This document shows, one piece after another, positions 1-4,491 of a stretch of DNA of 5,516 bases. The stretch is from assembly GCA_002373555.1 (NCBI GenBank), contig DFKM01000235.1:1-5516 (forward strand), given 5' to 3'. Origin of the DNA: Lachnospiraceae bacterium UBA3645 (GTDB lineage: Bacteria > Bacillota > Clostridia > Lachnospirales > Lachnospiraceae). The position numbers and the translations under genes were made by a program. How positions within the stretch are numbered: the stretch's first letter is position 1; each line of letters opens with the position of its first letter. Under the pieces are notes generated by a model that was given only the letters and a program-made list of their open reading frames with translations, was not told the DNA's origin and ran no database searches.

Positions 1-193
1 CGCCAGCTCCCAGTTCTTCATCATGGATGAAGACGCACTGTATCTGGACGGCGAGTATGCGGGCTTCGGACATGTGACCGACGGTCAGGATGTTGTTGAC
101 AAGATCGCAGCGGATGCACAGCCGGTCGATTCCAACGGTACGATCGCAGCGGACGCGCAGCCGGTCATTCAGAAGATCGAAGTCGTGGATTAA
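1..193 (+). CDS. Peptidyl-prolyl cis-trans isomerase, cyclophilin type (3' end only)
   Basis: The last 63 codons of a gene that begins before the window; the reading frame starts at base 2 and ends in TAA at 191-193. The visible protein begins ASSQFFIMDEDALYLDGEY and continues with AGFGHVTDGQDVVDKIA. This is the cyclophilin core: SQFFI carries conserved active-site-region residues, followed by the LDG..YAGFGxV strand and the GxDVVDKI helix. Cyclophilins catalyse cis-trans isomerisation of X-Pro bonds and assist folding. Whether this one is cytosolic or a secreted lipoprotein cannot be seen, because the N-terminus is missing. The tail ends PVIQKIEVVD, the usual last strand. An eight-residue phrase, IAADAQPV, occurs twice in the tail (bases 104-127 and 143-166). 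The family call is firm; the exact subfamily is not. Confidence 0.9.
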   Translation, partial: ASSQFFIMDEDALYLDGEYAGFGHVTDGQDVVDKIAADAQPVDSNGTIAADAQPVIQKIEVVD

Positions 194-221
194 GATCATC
201 CGCCCCCGGACGGGCATGATC
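194..221 (+). terminator. Inverted repeat after the cyclophilin gene, weak terminator candidate
   Basis: Directly after the stop codon, GATCAT (194-199) pairs with ATGATC (216-221). An inner GCCC/GGGC can extend the stem past a two-base bulge. No T-run follows on the plus strand (the next bases are AATCGATACTAATC), so this is not a classical intrinsic terminator. It could be a U-less terminator or an mRNA 3'-end stabiliser. Position and symmetry are seen; function is inferred. Confidence 0.35.
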
Positions 222-250
222 AATCGATACTAATCAAATATGCAAAAGAA

Positions 251-345
251 GGAGGAAACCAATGGACGCATCTGGCGGAAATGGCATATCGGCGGGTCGA
301 AGTAGCAGCGCAGGGGCGTCTTGCGGGTGTTCCTGCCGGAATTGA
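251..345 (+). CDS. Candidate 27-aa leader ORF upstream of mgtE, with its RBS
   Basis: A strong ribosome binding site, GGAGG at 251-255, lies six bases before an ATG at 262-264. The frame runs 27 codons to TGA at 343-345. The peptide starts MDASGGNGIS, is rich in Gly, Ser and Ala, and ends in the cysteine-dense motif CGCSCRN (Cys at 21, 23 and 25). I do not recognise it. It has no membrane segment or signal peptide. It lies in the same orientation between the cyclophilin end and mgtE, 65 bases before the mgtE ATG, the usual position for a regulatory leader peptide. The DNA is GC-rich and foldable, so an alternative is that the conserved object is an RNA and the ORF is incidental. The RBS and spacing are seen; translation and function are inference. 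Confidence 0.45.
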
Positions 346-351
346 TTTTTT
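264..351 (+). promoter_or_regulatory. Foldable GC-rich leader RNA upstream of mgtE, possible cis-regulator
   Basis: Several mutually exclusive pairings can be drawn. Bases 289-296 (TCGGCGGG) pair with 332-339 (CCTGCCGG), eight pairs with two wobbles. Bases 272-278 pair with 333-339. GACGC 265-269 pairs with GCGTC 316-320. A local hairpin GCGGG/CCTGC spans 323-336. Six T residues follow at 346-351. AGGAA of the leader-ORF ribosome binding site (253-257) could pair with TTCCT at 330-334. Alternative stems followed by a T-run are what an attenuator or riboswitch looks like. I do not see the conserved blocks of the M-box (ykoK) magnesium riboswitch that precedes mgtE in many Firmicutes. No covariation could be tested, so confidence is low. 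Confidence 0.35.
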
Positions 352-410
352 GATACTTTGATCTGTCATACTTTCCGACATCAAATGATTTGAGAGGAGG
401 TCATGACAGA

Positions 411-1781
411 ATGGAATGGAATGTAGAGGACGCGCTCAAGTCGCTCCTGGAACAGAAAAAATATCAGGCACTGAAGGATATTCTGGTCACGATGAATCCT
501 GCGGACATCGCGACTGTATTTGAAGAGATCAACGACGAGAAGATCCCGCGCTTCTTCCGGCTGCTGCCGAAGGAGCTGGCCGCGGAGACTTTTGTCGAGA
601 TGGAACCGGAGATGCAGGAGCTGCTCATCCGCGGCTTTTCAGATGAGGAACTGCAGGATGTCATCGAAGAGCTTTACGTGGATGATGCGGTCGATATCGT
701 GGAGGAAATGCCCGCGAATGTCGTGAAGCGGATCCTGGCGCAGGCCCAGCCGGATATGCGCAAGAAGATCAACGAGATCTTGCGGTATCCGGATAACTCT
801 GCGGGGTCGATCATGACCACGGAGTATGTATCTCTGCGGCCGGATATGACGATCCGGGATGCGATCAACCGCATCCGCAGGACCGGCGTGGATAAGGAGA
901 CCATCTACACCTGCTATATTACCGAAGGCAGGAAGCTTCTCGGCTTTGTCACGGTCAAGGATCTGCTGCTGACGTCGGATGACGACAAGCTGGTCGAAGA
1001 GATCATGGATACGAATGTGATCTCCGTGAACACACATACTGACCAGGAGGAAGTGGCGCAGACGCTGTCGAAATATAACTTCCTGGCACTGCCGGTCGTG
1101 GACACCGAGAACCGTATGGTCGGTATCGTTACATTCGATGACGCCATGGATGTCCTGGAAGAAGAGACGACCGAGGATATCGAGATCATGGCCGGTATCA
1201 CACCGTCCGACAAGACGTATCTCCGGTCGAATGCCTTCGATCTTTTCAAGCACCGCATCCCCTGGCTGATGCTGCTGATGGTCTCGGCTACTTTTACGGG
1301 GATGATCATTACGGGATTCGAGAGCGCGCTTGCGGCGCAGGTCGTGCTGACGGCCTTCATCCCGATGCTGATGGATACCGGCGGCAATTCCGGATCGCAG
1401 TCGTCCGTCACCGTGATCCGTGCGCTGTCGCTCGGCGAACTGGAATTCCCCGATCTGCCGAGGGTGGTGCTGAAGGAGATCGAGACAGCAGTGCTCTGCG
1501 GCGTCAGTCTTTCGGCGATCTGCTTTATCAAGATCATGGTGGTCGACCGGATGCTGCTCGGGAATACGGATATCACGCCGCTCACGGCGCTTGTTGTGTG
1601 CCTGACGATGGCGGTGACCGTGCTGATCGCGAAGGTGATCGGCTGCATCCTGCCGATGATCGCAAAGAAGCTCGGATTTGATCCCGCTGTAATGGCAAGT
1701 CCGTTTATTACAACCACAGTGGATGCACTTTCGCTCCTCGTCTATTTCGGGATTGCGAGTGCACTGCTGTTCCATACCTGA
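411..1781 (+). CDS. mgtE: Magnesium transporter/channel MgtE
   Basis: A full-length, 456-residue MgtE family protein, the usual family size (about 450). MgtE is a dimeric Mg2+-selective channel of the plasma membrane, gated by cytosolic Mg2+. Order: N-terminal superhelical domain (about 1-125, with PADIATVFEEIN and DDAVDIVEEMP); two CBS domains (about 130-190, starting YPDNSAGSIMTTEYVSLRPD, and 195-255, with ALPVVDTENRMVGIVTFDDA); connecting helix; then about five membrane helices (roughly 284-302, 308-336, 355-378, 388-412, 430-453). Signature residues include MDTGGNSGSQSS at 321-332 and PFITTTVDALSLLVYF at 431-446. Asp438 matches in context the pore aspartate of Thermus MgtE (by analogy, not alignment). 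I chose ATG 411 over the upstream TTG at 390 because AGGAGG at 395-400 is a proper RBS ten bases before it, and the protein then begins as family members do. It ends nine bases before a strong terminator. Confidence 0.97.
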   Translation: MEWNVEDALKSLLEQKKYQALKDILVTMNPADIATVFEEINDEKIPRFFRLLPKELAAETFVEMEPEMQELLIRGFSDEELQDVIEELYVDDAVDIVEEMPANVVKRILAQAQPDMRKKINEILRYPDNSAGSIMTTEYVSLRPDMTIRDAINRIRRTGVDKETIYTCYITEGRKLLGFVTVKDLLLTSDDDKLVEEIMDTNVISVNTHTDQEEVAQTLSKYNFLALPVVDTENRMVGIVTFDDAMDVLEEETTEDIEIMAGITPSDKTYLRSNAFDLFKHRIPWLMLLMVSATFTGMIITGFESALAAQVVLTAFIPMLMDTGGNSGSQSSVTVIRALSLGELEFPDLPRVVLKEIETAVLCGVSLSAICFIKIMVVDRMLLGNTDITPLTALVVCLTMAVTVLIAKVIGCILPMIAKKLGFDPAVMASPFITTTVDALSLLVYFGIASALLFHT

Positions 1782-1789
1782 CATACTTT

Positions 1790-1814
1790 CGCCGGCTTTC
1801 TGCCGGCGTTTTTT
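1790..1814 (+). terminator. Intrinsic terminator after mgtE
   Basis: A perfect seven-base-pair GC stem, CGCCGGC (1790-1796) with GCCGGCG (1802-1808), encloses the loop TTTCT and is followed at once by six T (1809-1814). It starts eight bases after the mgtE stop codon. It separates mgtE from the next gene, which therefore needs its own promoter. Confidence 0.93.
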
Positions 1815-1847
1815 GTAAGAAAAAGGAGCCGGTTCGAAAAAATTCTG

Positions 1848-1873
1848 TGTAACCTTTCAGTTTTTTATGGTAC
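1848..1873 (+). promoter_or_regulatory. Candidate ECF-sigma-type promoter for the DUF4349 gene
   Basis: TGTAACC at 1848-1854 is a good match to the AAC-containing -35 element used by extracytoplasmic-function sigma factors in Firmicutes. GGTAC at 1869-1873 lies about 15 bases further on, near where a CGTA/CGTC-type -10 is expected. TTTATAGGTGAAGGAG follows. I see no sigma-A pair nearby: TACTTT or TATGGT could act as a -10, but no TTGACA-like element sits 16-18 bases upstream of them. The start point would fall near 1880, giving a leader of about 60 bases. The motif is seen; the sigma class is inferred. Confidence 0.42.
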
Positions 1874-1937
1874 TTTATAGGTGAAGGAGCAAAGAACACA
1901 CCGGAAATAAACAGCAAGATAGCGGGAGGATAAGACA

Positions 1938-3032
1938 ATGAGAAGAAAGTGTACGGGGTACATCGGTCTGCTCGCAGCGCTCGCTCTGGCGGCGGGTCTG
2001 CTTTCCGGCTGCAGCGGCGGCAGCAGCGCGCCAACGGTCTCGGGCAACGCGGCCGGCAGCGCGGATACTTCCTACGAAATGGCGGTTGAAGAACCTGCAA
2101 TGGCAGCGGAAGAGGATGTGATCGCAGACGGTGACACAGCCTATGAACCCGGCATGGACGGCACCTCGGACGGAGGAGCTTCCAAAACAACCGGTGAGGA
2201 AAATGATGCCCTCAAGATCGTCTACACCGGCTACATTTCTGTTGAGACGACAGAGTATGACAAGACGCTCGAAGAACTGAAGGAGCTTTTCGGCAAGTAC
2301 GGGATCAAGACCGCAAGATCCTCGGAGAGTGATTCCGCTTCCTATTATTATAATACGGACAGCACGCCGGTCAGAACGCTGGAACTGACGCTGCGGGTAC
2401 CGGCGGAGCATTTCAATGAATTTTTTGAAGCGACCGGCTCGATCACCGGATCCATCCGTTCCAAGAGCACGGATTCACAGGATCTCACCAAGCAGTACAA
2501 TGACCGTGCCGTCCAGATCGAATCGCTCGAGATCCAGCAGCAGAATCTGCTGAAGATGATGGAAGCGGCGGAAACCGTCGAAGATATGATCCTGATCGAA
2601 GACCGGCTGACGGATATCCGGACGGAGCTGCGGCAGCTTAACTCGGCCAACGAGCAGATCGATTATGATGTGACATACTCCGAGGTAAATATGTATATCC
2701 GGGAGGTAAAGATCTATACCGATACGAAAGAGAAGGAGACATTTCTGCAGCGGATCACCCGCAGCATATCCGAATCGGCGGAATCCTTCCTTGCAAACAT
2801 GCAGGATCTTCTGGTCGCGCTGATCTTCCTGCTTCCTTATATCGTAATCATCGCCGTGGTCGTATTCCTGTTCCGGAAGCCGATCCGGGCGCTCCGAGAA
2901 AGACACAGGGAGAAGAGCAGACTGCGGAAGGAAGAGCGGATGAAGAGAAAGGTAGAAAAGGCGCAGGCGAAACGCAGCAAATACGGATTCCAGAAGGAAG
3001 AACCGGCGGAAGAGAAAAAAGAGCAGCCGTAA
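1938..3032 (+). CDS. DUF4349-family lipoprotein with C-terminal membrane helix
   Basis: A 364-residue envelope protein resembling the DUF4349 family, whose function is not established. The signal peptide (1-24, hydrophobic core GLLAALALAAG) ends in the lipobox LLSGC, so Cys25 would be lipidated. Residues 26-90 form an acidic, low-complexity Ser/Gly/Ala/Glu linker. The conserved domain spans about 91-285: a strand (LKIVYTGYISVET), the phrase TLELTLRVPAEHFNEFFE (147-164), a long helical coiled coil (about 183-242, rich in Gln, Glu, Leu), and a closing strand (DYDVTYSEVNMYI). One membrane helix follows (about 290-313), then a strongly basic Lys/Arg tail of about 50 residues, presumably cytoplasmic. 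The start is ATG 1938 with GGGAGG at 1924-1929, eight bases upstream. The gene stands alone after the mgtE terminator and converges on the repressor gene. Double anchoring could link surface and cytoplasm; that is inference. Confidence 0.85.
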   Translation: MRRKCTGYIGLLAALALAAGLLSGCSGGSSAPTVSGNAAGSADTSYEMAVEEPAMAAEEDVIADGDTAYEPGMDGTSDGGASKTTGEENDALKIVYTGYISVETTEYDKTLEELKELFGKYGIKTARSSESDSASYYYNTDSTPVRTLELTLRVPAEHFNEFFEATGSITGSIRSKSTDSQDLTKQYNDRAVQIESLEIQQQNLLKMMEAAETVEDMILIEDRLTDIRTELRQLNSANEQIDYDVTYSEVNMYIREVKIYTDTKEKETFLQRITRSISESAESFLANMQDLLVALIFLLPYIVIIAVVVFLFRKPIRALRERHREKSRLRKEERMKRKVEKAQAKRSKYGFQKEEPAEEKKEQP

Positions 3033-3111
3033 AACCCCGGGACAGGGACCGGCTCCCGATCCTGCGGATTCTTAAGAAGAACCGGCGGCTTATCTGCAAT
3101 CAAAGAATATC

Positions 3112-3148
3112 TGTAATAAAGAAACAGGAGGGGTGATCACCCCTCCTG
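3112..3148 (-). terminator. Intrinsic terminator of the LacI-family gene, perfect palindrome
   Basis: Bases 3125-3148 form a perfect 24-base palindrome: a ten-pair stem starting CAGGAGGGGT with loop GATC. Read on the minus strand it begins six bases after the repressor stop codon, and the stem is followed by TTTCTTTATTA, a usable U-tract. On the plus strand the sequence after it is ACTTATTTATA, so it may also stop transcription of the convergent DUF4349 gene, which has no other clear terminator. The minus-strand role is well supported; the bidirectional role is inferred. Confidence 0.85.
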
Positions 3149-3154
3149 ACTTAT

Positions 3155-4147
3155 TTATATGTCTTTCGTTGTCCCGCCGGGCATGTATTTTACCGGCAGG
3201 CTCACCAGCGCCGGCTTCGAAGCCTGATCCGGGTTCAGGACGATATCCACGGCAGCCTGCGCCATCTCATGCACCGGCTGTACGATCGTGGAGCAGCTGA
3301 CTGCGCCGGTATAGAAATCCTCGATCCCGTCATAACCGATGATCTGCACATCTTCAGGGACCCGGATCCCTTCCTTCCGCAGGAAATTCACCACATGCAC
3401 AGCGAGATGGTCGGAATTGCAGAAGATGCCGTCATATTCCGGCACGCCGTCCCGGATATGATCTTTCAGATACTCATAGAAAGGAGCCTCCGATTCGGTA
3501 TCGCTTAAGATCACGGAATCATATTTCACATTCCGGCTGCGGCAGATGCTCTCGAAGCCGGATTCTCTTTTGTTGACTTCTCCGTAAATATCCGAACCGA
3601 TCCGGAAGAAGAGAAGGCTGCGGCAGCCGAACTCGATCAGTTTTTCGGCCGCGGTCTGGCCGCCGCCGAAATTATCGGAGGAAACGCAGGGCACTCTGGA
3701 ACTGAAATGCCGGTCAATCGTAACAAAAGGAATATCTTCATCGATCACGAGATCGGGATCGTAGGTCAGACCGATGATCCCGTCAATTTTATGCTGGACG
3801 ACCAGCTCGATCGATTTCTTTTCCGCTTCCGAATCGAAGTTCGTGATCATCAGATTGTTCCGGTAACCGCGTTTCATCAGACAGGCCGTGATCTCATCTG
3901 TAAGGGCGGCAAAAAAGGGGTGTCTGATGGACGGAATCAACAGGGCTACACTGTTGGTCTGGTTTGTTTTCAGCGCTCTGGCAGATCCGTTTACCCGGTA
4001 ACCGAGTCTTTTCGCGGCCTCCTCAACTCTGACGCGATAGGTTTCTCCGACGGACTGGCCGTTGAAAACGTTGGAGACTGTTCCGAGTGAAACGCCTGCC
4101 TCTTTTGCAACATCTTTCATGGTCGGCAGTGGCTTTTGTTTATTCAT
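3155..4147 (-). CDS. LacI/GalR-family transcriptional repressor
   Basis: A complete 330-residue regulator, the normal family length. The helix-turn-helix lies at about 10-30 (MKDVAKEAGVSLGTVSNVFNG). The hinge helix near 52-61 (VNGSARALKT) fits the minor-groove helix of the family. The periplasmic-binding-like effector domain spans about 65-325: SVALLIPSIRHPFFAALTDE, IDGIIGLTYD, PFVTIDRHF, and the typical C-terminal run NSDHLAVHVVNFLRKEG then VPEDVQIIGYDGIED. Such proteins bind palindromic operators as dimers and release or tighten on binding a sugar or related ligand; the ligand cannot be read from sequence. It is divergent from the sugar-type binding-protein gene, its likely target, and probably regulates itself. 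ATG 4147 gives the normal N-terminus, but there is no Shine-Dalgarno before it, nor before Met10. The promoter places +1 on this ATG, so the mRNA may be leaderless. Confidence 0.95.
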   Translation of the reverse strand: MNKQKPLPTMKDVAKEAGVSLGTVSNVFNGQSVGETYRVRVEEAAKRLGYRVNGSARALKTNQTNSVALLIPSIRHPFFAALTDEITACLMKRGYRNNLMITNFDSEAEKKSIELVVQHKIDGIIGLTYDPDLVIDEDIPFVTIDRHFSSRVPCVSSDNFGGGQTAAEKLIEFGCRSLLFFRIGSDIYGEVNKRESGFESICRSRNVKYDSVILSDTESEAPFYEYLKDHIRDGVPEYDGIFCNSDHLAVHVVNFLRKEGIRVPEDVQIIGYDGIEDFYTGAVSCSTIVQPVHEMAQAAVDIVLNPDQASKPALVSLPVKYMPGGTTKDI

Positions 4148-4153
4148 AGGACG

Positions 4154-4181
4154 ATTATAACATGTTTAGTGGAGATGTAAA
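4154..4181 (-). promoter_or_regulatory. Sigma-A promoter of the LacI-family gene
   Basis: On the minus strand, TTTACA (plus 4176-4181) is a five-of-six match to the -35 element, and TATAAT (plus 4154-4159) is a perfect -10; the spacer is 16 bases. Only six bases (CGTCCT) separate the -10 from the repressor ATG, so the usual +1 is the A at 4147. A palindrome (4176-4191) overlaps the -35, which suggests autoregulation. Confidence 0.82.
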
Positions 4182-4191
4182 GTGGTTTACA
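4176..4191. promoter_or_regulatory. Palindrome TGTAAA-GTGG-TTTACA over the repressor -35
   Basis: Perfect six-base arms, TGTAAA (4176-4181) and TTTACA (4186-4191), are separated by GTGG. The left arm is exactly the minus-strand -35 of the repressor gene, so a protein bound here would block that promoter. It lacks the central CG typical of LacI/GalR operators and of the CcpA site, so the bound protein is unknown. Part of the symmetry could be coincidence with the -35 sequence. Confidence 0.45.
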
Positions 4192-4193
4192 GG

Positions 4194-4233
4194 ATAATTT
4201 CATGAAAACGAAGAGAATAATTTCATGAAACGA
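4194..4233. promoter_or_regulatory. Tandem TTTCATGAAA boxes
   Basis: Two copies of the ten-base palindrome TTTCATGAAA lie at 4198-4207 and 4221-4230, centres 23 bases apart. Each sits in a longer direct repeat: ATAATTTCATGAAAACGA (4194-4211) and ATAATTTCATGAAACGA (4217-4233). The ten-mer ATAATTTCAT recurs at 4412-4421 across the -10 of the opposite promoter. Placement just upstream of the repressor promoter suggests operators or a looping partner for downstream sites. The repeats are seen; the function is inferred. Confidence 0.6.
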
Positions 4234-4387
4234 TTCTAAAGACGTAGTACGACTTGGCGTATAGGCGAAGACTGTCTGCCAGAGGAATGACCACAAGATT
4301 GTTAAATAAACATATGAAATAATTCAAATATAAAATTTACCCACGCAGACTGATAGTAATAAGGTATAAAACAGAAGAAAATTATAA

Positions 4388-4416
4388 TTGACACCCGAGA
4401 CCTGTTCATATATAAT
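4388..4416 (+). promoter_or_regulatory. Perfect consensus sigma-A promoter for the binding-protein gene
   Basis: TTGACA (4388-4393) and TATAAT (4411-4416) are both exact, with the optimal 17-base spacer. The predicted start is near 4423, giving a leader of about 69 bases. A promoter this strong usually needs tight repression, which agrees with the operator-like sites around it. A second TATAAT (4383-4388) overlaps the -35 but has no partner at the right distance. Confidence 0.93.
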
Positions 4417-4430
4417 TTCATTCGTAACTT

Positions 4431-4444
4431 TTGCAACGTTTCAT
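4431..4444. promoter_or_regulatory. LacI/GalR-type operator candidate TTGCAACGTTTCAT
   Basis: The 14 bases form an imperfect palindrome around a central CG: the left half TTGCAAC matches the reverse complement of the right half (ATGAAAC) at five of seven positions. TGNAAC-GTTNCA with a central CG is the classic form of LacI/GalR-family sites. It covers about +9 to +22 of the binding-protein transcript, where a bound repressor would block the start or early elongation. A weaker relative, TGAAACGATTCT, lies at 4226-4237. Form and place are seen; the binding protein is inferred to be the divergent regulator. Confidence 0.6.
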
Positions 4445-4460
4445 GAATCTACATGAAACG
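4437..4460. promoter_or_regulatory. Spaced inverted repeat CGTTTCATG / CATGAAACG
   Basis: Perfect nine-base arms, CGTTTCATG (4437-4445) and CATGAAACG (4452-4460), are separated by AATCTA. The left arm shares bases with the central-CG operator candidate, and the right arm recurs at 4224-4232. It lies inside the 5' leader of the binding-protein mRNA, so it could be a DNA operator or an RNA hairpin. No T-run follows, so it is not a terminator. Confidence 0.6.
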
Positions 4461-4491
4461 AAAAATCAAATCCCAAGGGAGGAACACACAC

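Noticed and set aside
390..410. TTG at 390 as the start of mgtE
   Set aside because: Its first codons would contain the AGGAGG that serves ATG 411, it has no RBS of its own, and ATG 411 gives the normal family N-terminus.
194..410. M-box magnesium riboswitch upstream of mgtE
   Set aside because: I looked for its conserved blocks because it is common before mgtE. I could not find them, and the region is short for that fold. A covariance-model scan would settle it.
639..1784. Long minus-strand reading frames opposite mgtE, including one of 381 codons
   Set aside because: They are antisense shadows of a certain MgtE gene in GC-rich DNA. The translations are rich in His, Arg and Asp with no recognisable domain, and no RBS precedes them.
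3035..3080. Plus-strand terminator right after the DUF4349 gene
   Set aside because: CGGGA/TCCCG (3038-3058) and TTCTTAAGAA (3068-3077) give only short stems and no T-run follows. The palindrome at 3125-3148 is a better stop signal.
4202..4216. CcpA catabolite-control (cre) site ATGAAAACGAAGAGA
   Set aside because: The left half fits the loose consensus well, but the right half misses the required C and has no symmetry. It also overlaps the better-supported TTTCATGAAA box.
4264..4280. Small inverted repeat GGC..AGAC-T-GTCT-GCC in the control region
   Set aside because: The stem is short with a bulge and a one-base loop, has no T-run and no repeated copy, so chance explains it.
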